In this document: in pieces, positions 32,662-46,500 of the stretch
How the letters are laid out: every line of letters starts with the position of its first letter
Numbering within the stretch: position 1 is the first letter of the stretch
Source of the DNA: Monilinia fructicola
Lineage: Eukaryota; Ascomycota; Leotiomycetes; Helotiales; Sclerotiniaceae
Assembly (NCBI GenBank): GCA_008692225.1
Contig: VICG01000004.1
Span: 306,001 to 370,000 of the forward strand
Length of the DNA: 64,000 nucleotides
Direction: 5' to 3'
Translations under genes and position numbers: made by a program
Notes under the pieces: generated by a model
Database searches by the model: none
What the model was told of the DNA's origin: nothing
The model's input: the letters and a program-made list of their open reading frames with translations, nothing else

Positions 32662-35428
32662 CTACCAATGCTGACCATAGGTATTTCCGGGTTGGCCGGT
32701 GTAGGCTGGGAGGTCACCGTCTAGTAAGGTTTGCCAGTATTCCCAATCCATGGCTGTGATGTCGGGCATGGAGGTATAGGGTGTCGAGGAAGGAATCTGA
32801 GGCGAGCCATGGTTGTTCTTGGGGTATCTGTATGGGCATCTGCATTGGAAGGCCGGGTTGTGGCTGTGGCTGTGGTGGTATGTAATCTGGGGGTTTTTGC
32901 CTGACGTAAGATTCTGCCGTGCCGGGCATCTGCCAGTGATTGACTGTTGCGAAAGGATCGGAAAGATCATCTCGTTCGATGGATCGTGGGACTTGGTCGT
33001 GTTTTTGTCTCTGGGATCGTAGGATGGAGATGAACCTTGGGGCCGTGATTTGATCTGCGGAATGGCCACCTTCTTCCCTTTTCTCCCATGCTTTGAGAAC
33101 TAAATTGCCCAAGGCAAAATAGAGACTGTTCTTGGTGTCGTTGAGCATATCTGCACGAAATTCATATGCAAGTTCAACTTGTTGCCATGCTTTATCCACC
33201 AACTCTCCCCTTTCTCGACGTCGAAGCTCACTGAGCAAATATATGAAAGCATCCAATTGAAAATGAACATGAATATGCCACAGATATCTTTGCACAAGCT
33301 TCTCGGAATGACCTAAACCATCATATTTCGAGCATCTTCAGCGATTCATTAAAAAGCATATCTCTTTCCTTCTTCTGTGGCATGCTGGCCCCTTTATCGG
33401 GATATTGTCGTGGGTGATGAGCCATCAATCTCATTGTACAGATGACGGATTTGGCAAAATATATTGATAAGAGATGTAATGGAATTGAAGGATCACAGTA
33501 TTTTAAATACTTATCCTGAAGTCTTGCCTCTAATTCATCAATAGTTTTATCCTTTTCAGCAATGACGTTCGAACCTGGAGGAATGTGCGATGGTTCACCA
33601 TGGTGGCCTCTATGACCGCCTCCGTGATCATGTGCATGACCGTCGCCAAATCTATTGGCTTTTCGAATGGCTTGGGAGACTTCATATCGAATACAACAAA
33701 AGAGCATTTCAGTTGCGCCGGCTCGTTCGGGTGGGGGTTCTATCATGTCGGGGGTGAGATCGCTGTCACTAACATTGAGGGGTAATTTGGTATCAAATTT
33801 TGCAAGCCACTACGGGATCAAGTTAGCATTCCCAATACAAGTGATGATAAAAGTGTTCACCGTGAGTCTACCCGCGAGACTGAGACGGGATAAGCTTTGA
33901 AGATTAATGATATACTTACGGCGGGATATCCGGCTCCACATAATTTTGCAGCAAAGCCATCAAGAAAAACAATCTGCCACCAAACTCGCCTCCTCATCTC
34001 TGTATCAAAAGGGGACAGACTGAGTGACGATCCGTCACGATGAATACCTAACCTCTGACCAATCCGAACAGCAGAACCGGTCAAGATCCAAAATGCATGA
34101 GCATCGTAGTGTTTACGTGCTGCAAGCTATTTATACAAAGTTAGTTTGAGCACGTACAACGCATGGCTATGATGATAGCAAAGGATGGCGTTCCTCTGGT
34201 TCCATCTGATGCAAGTGAGACAATGAGAATAGAGATCGCTTACGAGGAATAAACAATAAGCTTGCAAGGTAGTCAAATTTAAAGATTTGATATATTTGAC
34301 ATTGATCAAAGCTTGTTGAGTGGCATGAGAGTATCTTGATAAAAGTAGTCCCCTTGGTTCGTGGAAAGTACTCTCGCATTCATCATCTTTTAGTGAACCG
34401 ATAGACAGAAGGTATATGACAAACATTAAAGCTTCCGTGGGTTTGGGTATATGATCCATGTCTGAGGTGGCTTCCAAAATCATTTCTTGAACCGTTGGCG
34501 CATGAAATAGCTTTATCAATGGGTTCACGTTTGTCAAAAAGATTTGCCATAGCCTGAAGATTGTCACTGGTTGTGGATGAAGTGATCGGAGGTTCCTCTT
34601 TGGACTTATCAAGTTTCCAAGAAGAATCGTTGATTCCTCGGGAAATAGAGGATTGTCATTATTATCCTCATCTTCTGAGGATACTTGAAATGCTTCTTTG
34701 GGATCTTGTAGTTCATTACTTAGGTTTTCCCAAATAGTACTAAAAGGGGTCAGTGAATAGCCGAATCCGAATCATCTGCCTAGGTCGTCACGATCAAGAG
34801 ATATCCAAGGAGCGACATACTTCTCTATGTAACGAGAGTTACCATGCTTGGAAAATAATTGACCTCTTCTCACTCTGGTACCCCGAGGGCAACCCATAGA
34901 ATGATTCCCATGTAAGTCATGAGAGCCATGTTGACGTTTGTTTGATGCATTTGGATTTTCATTGCTTTCGGTGCCAGTTGTCGTATTGATTTCTTTGCCT
35001 TGATTTGATATATTGTGGGTATTTGAAGGGGCCACCCGGGCTGTTGGGTTATTTTCTTGGCGAATTGGATCTGATTGATCAGCAGCAAGTCTTACGTCTT
35101 CATTGCCACTTGCATTTCCACTTGCATTTCCACCACCACCACCACCATCACCATCACCATCTTCATCATCATCAAGTCGAATCCCATTGACTCTCAACAG
35201 ATGTTCGTATTTTCTTAATCTTGCAGAGATATCCATTTCACTCAGCTTACGTCTTCTTCGACGTGGAGCAGCCGGCGTACTTGGAATACATTCAGCACGT
35301 GCTTTGACACAATTTGAACATTGAGGTTTTTGTCGATCACACCGGACTTTTCTCTGTTGGCAAAGAATACATGAATGACCACGAGTTATCTTTTGATGAA
35401 TGACTGGTTGAGTAGAGGGAGGTGGCAT
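32662..35428 (-). CDS. Zn(II)2Cys6 transcription factor with fungal-specific TF domain
   Basis: The start at 35428 gives MPPPSTQPVIHQKITRGHSC. The binuclear zinc cluster is CILCQQRKVRCDRQKP-CSNCVKARAEC-like, with six cysteines in the canonical spacing, followed by a basic linker and the dimerisation-like RLRKYEHLLRVNGI. Exons are 35428-34821, 34739-34244, 34126-33920 and 33809-32662, all with consensus splice sites. The fungal-specific domain shows LWQIFLTNVNPLIKLFHAPT, LAARKHYDAHAFWILTGSA, RIGQRLGIHRDGSS and MRRRVWWQIVFLDGFAAKL. The protein, about 820 residues, ends DITAMDWEYWQTLLDGDLP. Such proteins are nuclear regulators, often of neighbouring transporter or metabolic genes. It lies head-to-head with the MFS gene (2.1 kb apart). 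Two one-base breaks (near 33330 and 32790) interrupt exon 4. The linker encodes poly-Gly/Asp stretches. Confidence 0.88.
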
Positions 35429-37546
35429 TGTTTGAGTGGGAGGAGGAGGAGGAGGGAGAGCGGGAGGGGAGGTTGCGAAGATGATTCCATGATGATTAGA
35501 AGAGATGTCGGTAGGTTGGTAGGTAAGAAGGGTAGACTGTGAAGGTTGTAAGGCAGGTGAAGTAAGTGGTGAGGTAGCGTGGCCTCAGGTAGGTAAAGTG
35601 AGGTTGAAATCCGATCAATTCATTTGATGAAGGGATAAAGAATGAGACGATATGATTCTTCACACTTAACAACACAAGTATGATTGATGACTTTGATACT
35701 CGAGGAATACGGGATGAATTTCTTTTACTTCATACAAGTATGCGCCCGGAGTTTCGGGAAATGTTGAATTCTTCTCCAGTACTGTGGTGAACAAAGTATC
35801 ATGGATCTATAAATAAACCTTGCTGAGGAATTCATTCATCATGAAGAGACGGGGGGGACACTTAAAGGCCAAGTATGGATTTGTTTATCGATCCATGGAT
35901 GCATCTACTCGAGTATTATTTATCTCTCTACTTGAATAATCATAAAGAAGTCTTTTAGAATAGAAAGGGAGGGGGAGGGGGAAGGGGAAGGGGAAGGGAA
36001 AAGTTTTATAATATAAATTATCAAGTGATATCTATAAGGTAGTTCTTAATAATTAAAATTATATTTTCTATCTAATTAATTATATTATATTATATAAGAT
36101 TAGGATTTGATTTTATCTTACTTTATTTTTTTTATTTTATCTTATTATATTATATTTTATCTTTTTTAATTATATCTTTTTTTATCTTATTTTATTATAT
36201 TTTATATATTTTATATTTTTTATCTTTATTTATCTTTTTTATCTTTTTTATCTTTTTTATCTTTTTTATCTTTTTTATCTTTTTTATCTTTATTTATCTT
36301 TATTTATCTTTTTTATCTTTATTTATCTTTTTTATCTTTATTTATCTCTATCTATCTTTATTTATCTTATTAATTATATCCTATTTTATTTTATTATTTG
36401 CTTCAAGGTTCATTCAACTAGATTAATCTCAACGCTATTTAATTCATTAGTTAGTATTAATTACCTAGTAGTATTATAATTAAATGATCAATTTTTAAAG
36501 GTGTCGATGTTCTTCTCAAGGTGCTTGATTATTAATGTCGGAGGCTCGGAGGTTCGGCATCTCTTCGGTCCCGATGATATTCTTTCCTGATTTGACTTGT
36601 TTAAACGAATTCTTTAACGCATTTTCATTGGTTCACAAGGAGGAAAGGTGAAGTTGGTGAAGCCTCAATATTACCACATTTGGTATTACAATCATAATCT
36701 TGGAACCTTGAAACGTTGGAACCCGACAATCATGATGTGAAGGTAACGAAGCAATTGAAGTTCAATCAATTAAAATGTGATTAAAAAGGGAAGAAGTAGG
36801 ATGATAAGAATAATAATAATAATAATCACTTTGTTGCTAATTTTTCTTTCTGCTTTCTTCCTTCCTTCCTTTTCTCTTTTCTTCTTTTCCTCCTTCCTTC
36901 CTTCCTCCTTTCTACTTCATCAAGTAGTAAAAACTGCGAATCTACTTTTCAACCTCTGTTGTCGTTGTATGATTACTAGTTTTATATATTTACCTGGTAC
37001 TCATGATCATCTCATCCATCCATCAGAGATTTGCTGATTAATCATCATAACCATACTCTCATCGTCTTCAAACCTTCCCACGTCTACTTCTACTTCCACT
37101 TCCTCTTCTCATCTTTTGTTGATTATTCCTCACACATCTTCCTCACTTACAAACCTGACATGACTTTTTATATAATATAATCAAGAATGAGATTGAACGT
37201 CAATCTTCAATCTTCAATCTTCAATCTTCAATCTTCAAATCTCAATATAACAACACAACAACAAACACAACACCACAACAACACATCAACACAATATATT
37301 GATTATCTCTGACCTTCTCTTGAGAATCTATAGCGACAACTCATAAATATTGTACGTCCTTTGATTACCATTCTGGTTCCACAACAGCCTCAAATTCATC
37401 AACTTGATCTGAATAAGTTTTCTAGCTCAAGATCCATTACAAGCACATCCCTTCCCGCATTGCATTTTACATTCAATTCCTGAGTGAAAGACTTCTCAAA
37501 AGGGACTAACAAGAACAAGAACAAGAACAAGAACAAGAAGATCAAG
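35429..37546. promoter_or_regulatory. Shared upstream region of the regulator and the MFS transporter
   Basis: A 2.1-kb divergent intergenic region. It contains a G-rich tract at 35960-36000 and a long T-rich low-complexity tract at about 36110-36400 built of TTTTTTATCT-type units. A run of five CAATCTT units lies at 37201-37235, followed by an AC-rich leader (37240-37290). An AACAAG repeat at 37507-37538 immediately precedes the chosen ATG of the transporter. Confidence 0.5.
36113..36400. repeat. T-rich low-complexity tract (TTTTTTATCT-type units)
   Basis: At least seven near-consecutive copies of TTTTTTATCT occur at about 36229-36295, with degenerate TTTATCTTTATT text on both sides. Confidence 0.8.
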
Positions 37547-40258
37547 ATGGTAGAACCTGCAATTGAAATAGATTCTGCTCAGACCACGACAACAAGTTCA
37601 TTTGGTGTTCCCTTGAGTACAACTTCCAATCGAGATGGTCGGATTACACGTTGGGGCACAAGAGATAATGATAATGACAATAATATGGAAAGACGTTACC
37701 CAAGTTGGAAGAGATTAAGTATTGTGATGCTATCGCTATACTTGTGTATCTTGATTGTGTCTCTGGTAAGTTATTTCCTTTGTGTCCTCTTACATCCCTT
37801 CCACGTCCTTCTCACACTCCTCTCACATCCTTCTCACTCCTCTCACATCCTTCAAACCATACCCTCGAATGCCCCTTCCACTCTCACCCAACTTAAACTC
37901 TTCTCTCTTCTTCAATAGCCATATACCACTTCATGTCTTATCACACTCCCCAAAGAACTCGAAGAATTCAAGGGCTGGGTAGTCACTCCATATTGTTCCA
38001 ATCTCAAGATTGGATATCCAGTCTCCTCTCAATCACTCTCAACTTCCATCACATCCCCAACATACATCTATACTCTAACGTGTCATGACTCTTCAAGAAT
38101 CTAAAGCACTCATCTTAGTCTCTTCAAATACTCTTCTCCATGATCTAACTTACCTACAAACAATGAAATGATACTAACATGAACTTTAGGATCGAACTAT
38201 TCTTGGTACAGCCATCCCGACTATCACCAATGAATTCCATTCACTTGAAGATGTCGGATGGTACGCGTCTGCCTATCTAATCTCAAGCTCTGCTACCCAA
38301 TTGATCTTTGGCAAAACCTACAAATTCTATAATTACAAATGGGTTCTCATGATAGCAATTGCTATCTTTGAGGTTGGAGTGAGTAACTTTCATACCCGTC
38401 TATCTAATACTGTCTGACAAACACTCAGTCTGCTATATGTGGTTCTGCGCCAAATTCAAAGGTTTTCATATTTGGGAGAGCTATCGGTAAGTCTTTTCTT
38501 GCCCTTCTTTAACCTATCTTTGAAACTGACGTCGACAAGCTGGGTTAGGTTCTGCAGGTATATGTAAGCATGAATGGTCTTTCAATCTCTTCCCCAATTT
38601 CTAATCTGGTTTGGATGTTCTGCATATCTTCAACATCTATCCTTTCACATAGTTCCCTGTCTTGATAAAAAGTTTTTCTTCCAAAAGCTATGACTAACTC
38701 TCTAATCTTGCAGTCAATGGAGTCATTCTAATCATGACGGATAATGTTCCACTTCATCGTCGACCCTTGTTTATGGGTAAGATCTTATACGTGAACGACT
38801 GCCAAGGCTGCTAAGCTAATGTCATGATGTTCAGGCTTGTTTGGAGGAATTTTTGCAATCTCCAATGTAGGTGGACCACTAATTGGAGGGATCTTTACAA
38901 CAAAAGTCAATTGGAGATGGTGTTTTTATATCAATCTTCCAGTTGGAGGCGCCGTTGCCCTTATTTTATCTTTCATCGTCAAGGGATCACCAAGCAAAAA
39001 TACAGATACCTTACGTCAAAAACTTCAGAAGATGGACCCACTAGGAACAAATCGTTTTCATTCCAGGGATCATATGCATACTTCTGGCTTTACAATGGGG
39101 TGGTCATACATACAACTGGGGTAATGCAAGAATTATCGTTCTTTTCATACTCGGTGGAATCCTTCTCGTGATGTTTGTGATAATCCAGTTCAAAGCCGGC
39201 GAGAGCGCTACAGTACCAATTCGGGTTATCAAACAAAGGTCTGTTGCTTCAGCAGTATGGCTTTCCTTCTTTAGTTCAGGGTCGATGTTTGTTCTGATCT
39301 ACTACCTTCCAATTTGGTTTCAAGCCAGTCGAGGTCTCAACGCAATCAATTCTGGCCTTTCATACTCTTCCATTGGTCTTGGCTCTCGTTCTCGGCAGCC
39401 TCTTTGCGGGTATCTTCACAAGAGCCACTGGATACTATGTTCCCATGGTGATCGCATCCTCGATTATCTTAACTGTTGGCGCGGGACTTCTTACTACCCT
39501 TCAAAAAGATAGTGGACCTAGAGAATGGATGAGTTGGCAAGTAATTTTCGGATGGGGTTTAGGTCTTGGCATTCAACAACCTAACCTAACAGTTCAAGCA
39601 TGCCTTCCAGATGAGGATATTTCAACGGGTGTTGCCCTTATGTTTTTTCGCACAAGGTTTGGGTGGAACCATATTTGTCACTATTGGTCAGATCATCTTC
39701 TCATATGAGCTGGTCAAGGGAATTTCCGCTCTCAACATCCATTCATTACCATCTTCACTTATCTTGCACACCGGTGCTACAGAGATTCGAAAGATTGTTC
39801 CTCAATTCTATATTGGGAAAGTCTTGATAGTGTACAATGATGTCCTTACCAAGACTTTTCGCGTGGCTATCTTCACTAGCGCGTTGACTATTATTGCCAG
39901 TCTAACCATGGAGTGGAAGAATATCAATCAAGTCAATAGAAATGCCCAGGCTACAAATCCTTCTGCTAATCGTACTGGATCTGGTACTGATGAGGAGTCG
40001 CAGGTTGTGCGCAACGCTAGTGGTTCGGATACTGTACAGGAAGGACTTCTTGGCCAACTCACTGATGACAAGAATAAAGAATCAGACACCGACCAGGAAA
40101 AACTGACAATTCTCCAGCAACAGCAATTGGAAACGATTAGAGAGGAGAGGGAAAAGTCTAGCTCCGCGGAGACTAGTCCTAATGTCACAAAGACTTCTGG
40201 TGCGTGGAGATTGATAAAGTTGTTGTCTCGGAGAAGGATGGCGAGGTTCCGGCTGTAG
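37547..40258 (+). CDS. MFS multidrug transporter, DHA2 (14-TM) type
   Basis: Six exons: 37547-37765, 38190-38378, 38429-38486, 38540-38563, 38714-38776 and 38835-40258. All junctions have GT..AG and restore conserved motifs: [90 protein letters not shown] and [13 protein letters not shown]. The last two stretches are antiporter motif C and the DHA2 loop. The product, about 659 residues, has a long hydrophilic C-terminal tail rich in Gln, Glu and Ser. Family members are plasma-membrane proton antiporters for drugs or fungal metabolites (aflatoxin-pump type). An ATG at 37484 in the same frame would add an NKNKNKNK-rich leader. I prefer 37547 because the leader is a simple repeat. At least four compensating one-base indels lie in exon 6 (for example near 39047, 39107, 39365 and 39655). 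Confidence 0.87.
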
Positions 40259-40962
40259 GATGATAGCTGTTATTGATTCATGGATGGATAAATGATTAAT
40301 GGATGACGATTGAAGGATATGAATAAGATACGATGATAGTTGTTTCAATAGTTAACTTTAAAGGTTGAAGTCCAATTGGGACGAATAGATTCCACTCTAT
40401 AGATATCTAACTGAGAAGAATAATATTTATTGATGATTCTAAACTTCTTTCCCACACAAATATATAGCATCCTTTCCAGACCCTGAGCTCAAGTTTAATA
40501 GTTAAGAGAATCACTTGGGACTGTGAAAACTCTTATATATTAACGCCAGCTCATCATGTCCCCGTGACTGTATGATGATGAAGGAGGACATGCGAACATG
40601 AATTAGATAGTCCTCAGCATAACTCCTTCATTTTTCAGCCTTTAAAATACAGGCACTACAGTACAATACCAATCGACTTATCATCAAAGCATCAATAATA
40701 TCTTCAATAATAGGTATTTGAACATTTAGTAAAGAGAAGAGATTTATAGTTTATTTTGAAAAAAAAAAAAAAAAACAACTATTTGGACAGTTGTATTATT
40801 TGATGGATAGATTTTTCTTTAGCTCGTGGAAACTTTTATTCTTTTTTATTCTTTTTTCTTCCTGGGATGAATGATTTTCATATCTAGAAATATCAAAAGG
40901 GTGTCGTTAGGGATTTATTTGTGGTATGGAAATATTTTGAGTGACATGGGTATATCTTGGTA
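40259..40962. other. Intergenic, no gene seen
   Basis: Contains a run of about 17 adenines at 40759-40776. Otherwise unremarkable. Confidence 0.3.
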
Positions 40963-43520
40963 TCAAATGGCTCTTCGCGTAATATCAGTTGACGGGTACT
41001 GGTACTGGTACTGTAAGGGCAGGGTTTCCATGCTGGATTTGATATCCTCGGTGATGTCCCTTTTGGTGTCTGATTGGGATTTCCGTCGTCGTTGGCGCGT
41101 CCCCTGGCGGATGTCACGCGGCTGGAGGCGAATTTCGATGCGAATACCGAGGACTCGAAAGTCTGCGGCTGCAGCTGCATATATATATGAGAGAAGGTCG
41201 GGACTGGCGCTCGCTCCGTCTCTCGTTCCAGTCCAGTGCGACATAACACGTCAAGATGTGCCGGAATTTCAACGGCGTTTCGGAGTCTTCCTCGCGGAAG
41301 CGAGGTCGTTGGCGCACTTGAGCTTGGAGGGCCTCTGTCACGTGGCCGGTATTGCGCTAGCGCTTGGAGGCACGATCTGGAAGGAGCTACTTCGCATCCG
41401 CGCTCGCAGCTCTTGCATATTCTCGCTTGGTAGCATCGCGAATACCAAGCTGACAGACAGTGGAACTTCCCCGGGCATGTTTGATCATCGCGGAGACCCG
41501 GATGTCGGCACATTCACCCTCACAGGCACCGCTGCGACCCGTGAAAAGAACGATACGGCTCTGTTTCCTGGCAGGGTTTGGGGGTAGACGAGCTCAAGCG
41601 AAGGAATTGCGCAGATCAATCAACATCATGCTTGAGACGGGCTCGACGCTCTAGGCGTGGCCCAAAACCTTGATGAGCCAGTGAGGCTTCCCTGGGGTTA
41701 GGTTCAAGGTCGGCCCCGTGAGCTCCGTTATCACGGCGTGCCAGGGCATTTGCGACATGGTAAGCCCACGGCATCGCATTTCGAGCCAACTTGATTCCGT
41801 CGTGGTCTCGGGGCCAACCGCCCGTGATGACAGAAGCAAAGTCCTAGTTACATATACGCCAGCCGAAAGGAATGGTTTTGGCGGAACACTCATCAATTTC
41901 CTCCGCACCTTGCAGCAGGTGGAGGGGGCAGAACGAAGAGGGACGATTCGGGATGGCTGAGCCTAGGATACTGGCGACATTGGCTTCTCTGATGTTTTGC
42001 AGGGTAAAACAAAGAGAAAATCGTTTGAGAGGAGAGGTTTCAACACTTCCATATTTTTCATGCATCCCAGACATGTACATGTCCGTCTCAAACAGAGCAA
42101 TTCAATTCACAGTTTCAGATGATCTCTCCAAGCCCAAGAGTCTCGTTACAAATTCGGGTGGTTCTCGGCCGGGCTCGGGTATGGAAGATTCGTATGTATA
42201 CGTGGTCATCCCGAGATGCAATTGGTCGGTCATCCAATCGAGGTATGCGTTCGTGGAACAGTGTCGGAGCCCTTTGGCGATATTCTCTGTGGTCAAATAA
42301 TTCATCCTGCGTTGCGCATTATTATTGTCTTTGAGTGGAATCACCCGATTTAGAACTGAAGGGATTCGCGCTGGAGGAGTTCTGAAGGTCATGCTCAGTA
42401 CGATTCCAGAATTAGTCCCAAAGCATTGGCGTGCCCAGGAGAAATGTCGTTCATTTTCGGGACGTTTTGAACCAGAAGACACATGGCCACTTGGTATTTG
42501 TCCAGGTGGATCATCGGGACCCGAACGCACGCTGGTCATCGCCGCGCCTGTGGTGTTGCCGCATGTGAGTCCGTAGAACCTCCTGAGGTGTTCAATGCCG
42601 CCTTGTAGCCATGGGCCAGCACGCACACTTGGATACGATCCTCAGGGTACGAGCATAACCACAGCCATGGCCTTTGGACCGATCCTCAGTTTTCTATCCG
42701 GCTCTATCTGTAGCCAAAAGTAGCATGAGGAGAAGAATCACATACTCCCGCATCCGCTGGGACCTTACAACATGCACTTGGTCAAAAGCACGCACATCTA
42801 TCCAGACAAAATCAGATCGGAGACAATGATCACCATGCCCACCTCTTACACAAGCGTATTTCCAAAATCATGCTTCCGAGCCTGCTGAATACATGAACGA
42901 ACATAACGCATCCCTGTTGGCCTAAACATCGCCGCAGGCGAGCGTAAGAAAACCTCTCAACTCTCAGCCATTCATTCTCTTACCCTTCGTCCATGGCACC
43001 TGCGCTATACGCTCAGGCACTGCCGTCGCATAGTCGGGAACGTCGCCATAGGAGAGGTGAACAAACCAATAAAAACCTGGATGTGCCACACGAGTGGAAC
43101 TGCAGACACGACACGTCGCACCCACTCCCCTTGACTAACCTCAGCCCAACCCGCATCTTGCATAGCCAAGCCACCCGCAATCCAAGGATCAAACTCACCC
43201 AAAGCTTCGCCCACAATGGCAGTTTCCACCGGCCCAAGCGCCGCGTCAAAAAGCCATCCCTAATCCACCCGGCAAAATTCCCCTCGCCAGTGCCGCCGGG
43301 GGGGATCACTACTCGTCGCCCCACCCCTCTGCATCTTTGAAAAGCCCTTCCCACACTCGTTGGACAAGCTAAACTCAAATTATCTTTGAGTTGCATCTCA
43401 TGCGCATTGTGAACGAAAAGGACCAGATCGAAGTTCTCCCCTCAAATCTCCCGCCCGCCTTCCAATCGAGGGAATGGCTCCGACTCTGGGCATGGTGTTT
43501 AGCTATAGCATGGGAGTTTG
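40963..43520 (-). pseudogene. Decayed multidomain gene: methyltransferase-like, FAD-linked oxidase, P-loop kinase-like
   Basis: Read leftward, successive short frames line up with one known fungal fusion architecture. First is a methyltransferase-like end, ENFDLVLFVHNAHEMQLKD (about 43435), and EFDPWIAGGLAMQDAGW. Next comes the FAD-linked oxidase (BBE/FAD_binding_4 type): AAMFRPTGMRYVRSCIQQA (about 42900), then WLQGGIEHLRRFYGLTCGN, SGSKRPENE, FGTNSGIVLSMTF, NAYLDWMTDQLHLGM, LFETDMYMSGMHEKYGSVET and SSFCPLHLLQGAEEI. Last is a kinase-like part, SRIVLFTGRSGAREGECADI, DATKREYARAA and QAQVRQRPRFREED, ending near RIEIRLQPRDIRQGTRQ. Many frameshifts and stops, missing blocks (most of the FAD-binding segment) and a lost Walker-A GK (GAREG instead of a GAGKD-like sequence) indicate real decay. 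The C-terminal phosphoribosyltransferase part that I recall in relatives is absent. GC content is visibly higher than in the neighbourhood. Family assignment is from memory. Confidence 0.6.
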
Positions 43521-46500
43521 CGTTTTGTCATGGAGAGTGCAGGGGCGATGGTATCTGCTCGGCGGGATGGGGGGATGAAGATTTTGTGGGGGAGTTATGA
43601 GGATCAGGAGGGGAAGCAGGGGATTTGAAGAGAGCGGTTGGGGTGGGGGTTGCGGCGCTGTGAGAGTGGTGAGTGAGGGTTCTCATTCTAGGTGCTGGAT
43701 TATGGATGTGGGGATGGATTATGTTATCCACGCGTTGCAAGATGTCACCTTTGTTGAAAAGGGGGTGCTCACCAGTGGAGCACTCAGGCGTCGTTCAAGA
43801 TCTTCAAGGTGGAATTTGAGTCCCCACCATTGGATGCGGAGGACGTGGTTGCGGTGCTGATGTTTGTGGGGAACGATTGAGCGGAGCAGTCATTCTAGGC
43901 TGATCTTAGATGGCCTGGGTATGACTCGTTGAAGCGCACTGACTATGGAGTTTGTGCTCGGAGCTCTGTGTTGGATGGTTTGACTCTTGATGGATAGATA
44001 GATAGATAGATGGTTTGGAGAAGGAACGGTACTTTCATCCGATGGTATGCTCTTTTCATGCACCTACCTACCACTCCTTGAGCACCTCTGCGGGGACCTT
44101 CGCCATGAAAGATTCAGAGGCAACGCCAATATCATACCCATCCTTCAAATCATGGATCCCGGAATCTGAACTGCAGGATGGAATCGCGGTTGAGCAAATC
44201 AAATTCTGGCGCAAGACCCGTGTTTTGGATGAAGATGCAGATTCAGGCTTCGAAATTGTAGAGATTTTATGGAATGGTGCTTTTGGGATGTTGAGTTTAT
44301 CTGTGTGGGAGTTTCATGTTGGGGCTTAGGTTGCCCGATGGGGGAGTAGAATTAGACGAGATAGGATGGTCGAAAACTAGAACTTGGGTTTTGGTATATG
44401 AATATGAATGCGAGGTACAGCATTCTTCGGTTGGCTCGATCGTTTAGATGGCGTTTATTTGAAGTGGAGTTGAGATCTTGTACGGTTCTGGAATGAGCGA
44501 ATAGTTGTGAAGAACTAAGAGATAATGACTGACTGTTGGGCGTTGGAATTCGACTCCAGGTTTGACCTCCTGGGTTTGCAATAATTGGATGTTGACCTAG
44601 GTTTTGCTAAGCAGTAATTTGGGCTTTGGGTGAGATCGCTGTAGTGTGGTATGGTTTTGATATTGAGAAAAATGTGAATATTTTTTAGGATTTCTAATAT
44701 CCATCTATTTATTACTCTTGGCATGTTATAGGATTTCAATAAGGATTTTCGCTTAGAGAAAGAACTTGATATCTCGTATTCTCGGGTTAGAAGGTTTCGT
44801 GTCTGGTTGAGATGGAAATATAGATTCAAACATCTAGCTGAATTTGTCTTTTCATAAGCTCTAGATCAAGGGTCAGAAGCTGGGGAGTCTGATAGCTCGA
44901 AGAGGATCTATCGAATTTCAAGTTTTCCGCAAATAACAATCCCTGATAATTTTGTAGAAAGGAGACAGGAAATTAATTTTATTTCTGCATGATTATTTGT
45001 GCCACGCTTGAGAGATAGCTACTTGTAAATGACCTATAGCTGTGGATAAAAACTGTGGCCTATTGATTATATCTCGTTTGTTCATAGATAATCTGGTATC
45101 GAGAACTTCCTGTCATTGTTTTCATTGAAAGGCGCGTTTCTGTCTACGTCCATAATCTAGATTCTTGAATAAGCATCAAGTTTCTTATCCAAAAGCTTCT
45201 AGATATCAATCTTAATGCAGATAGATACTTAAGTCAAGGATATCGAGTTGAGTATTTGAGGGCTGTGATGGATGTATGGAGGGTTCTGTGTAAAGTCAAA
45301 GGTAATTCATTGAAACCTTTAATCTACAATCTCAAAAACTGTTCTCGTTTTCGATATTGAAGATTAATGAATAATCCTTAATTGACGTTCATATCTTTTT
45401 TCCTTGTCGTCGATATATTAGTTCTTTTGGAGTAGCCAGCGAAGTATATAAAGTAGGTCACTTCATTACATTCCATCCTACATCTTCAAGCCGAAAGATG
45501 AGATTAGAGGTGCGAAGGAGTGGTGATGCATCAATTAGTCTTGGATATACTTGCGATTTTTATTGGTGTTTATTATGAATATATGGAAAGTAGATTGGCA
45601 ACAATGGAAAGGAAAGGCAGAGATGATAACTGACAATGGAAAGGCGGAATTTCGATCGGTGCTTATTGATACTACGTTGTGGTGATATTGATACACTTCT
45701 GCCGTCGATGATTGAGTTGATTAATATAACAACTTCACTCCCTTTGCATTCGTTTCTTGTGAAAAAAATGGAATTATATCTATTGTAGTCACAGAGGTGA
45801 GAAGTATCTATCTCCCTTCTGTATGGTTAATCATGGCGGATATGAATTGGTACATAGAGAGGAAGAGATGAGTAGGTAAGATGCTTTATGATATCGCAAT
45901 GAATAAAGGGGTAAATTTTGAACTAGTTGAATGGGTGGGTGGTTGAATTTGAGTCACGGTGAGCGTATGTAGACTAATCACATTTATTAGGATCTTCTAC
46001 TAAAAAAATATTCCAAGATTATTCGGCTAGATTTACCACATCCACATTTTTCTAGTATCGACCGATTGTTTTGTCCCATTGAAAAAGTCATTCTGAAATG
46101 GAAAGCCACATACGGAAGAGAAAGAAAAAGTGGAAGAATAGGTCAAGTTATTTTTGTTGTCGATGGAAAGTATTGTCGATAAACTCTGTATCAATATATT
46201 ATCATTTGTAACTGCTATTCTTTAGACTAATGAGATCGCATAATGATATTTGATTATCCTCCCTTCACGATTTATATCCTATATCCGCTTGATCTTACAA
46301 GAAACTGATTTCACATACCTCCAAAGCCCAGATTGCATCTCCAATGATTTCAAGATGACTTGCATGCTTCAGTACACTTGAACAGATAAGATGAAAAAGA
46401 TGGAGGATATATATATAGTTGAGAGAAAGTGGAAGATTCCGTGACATGGTGAATTAAAGGAGGTAATTGAATCGTAGATGTTAAGCGAGAAAGTTTACAA

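Noticed and set aside
43005..43396. Plus-strand frame starting MAPALYAQALPSH as an independent gene
   Set aside because: The minus strand of the same interval aligns with the methyltransferase-oxidase fusion, which explains the openness better.
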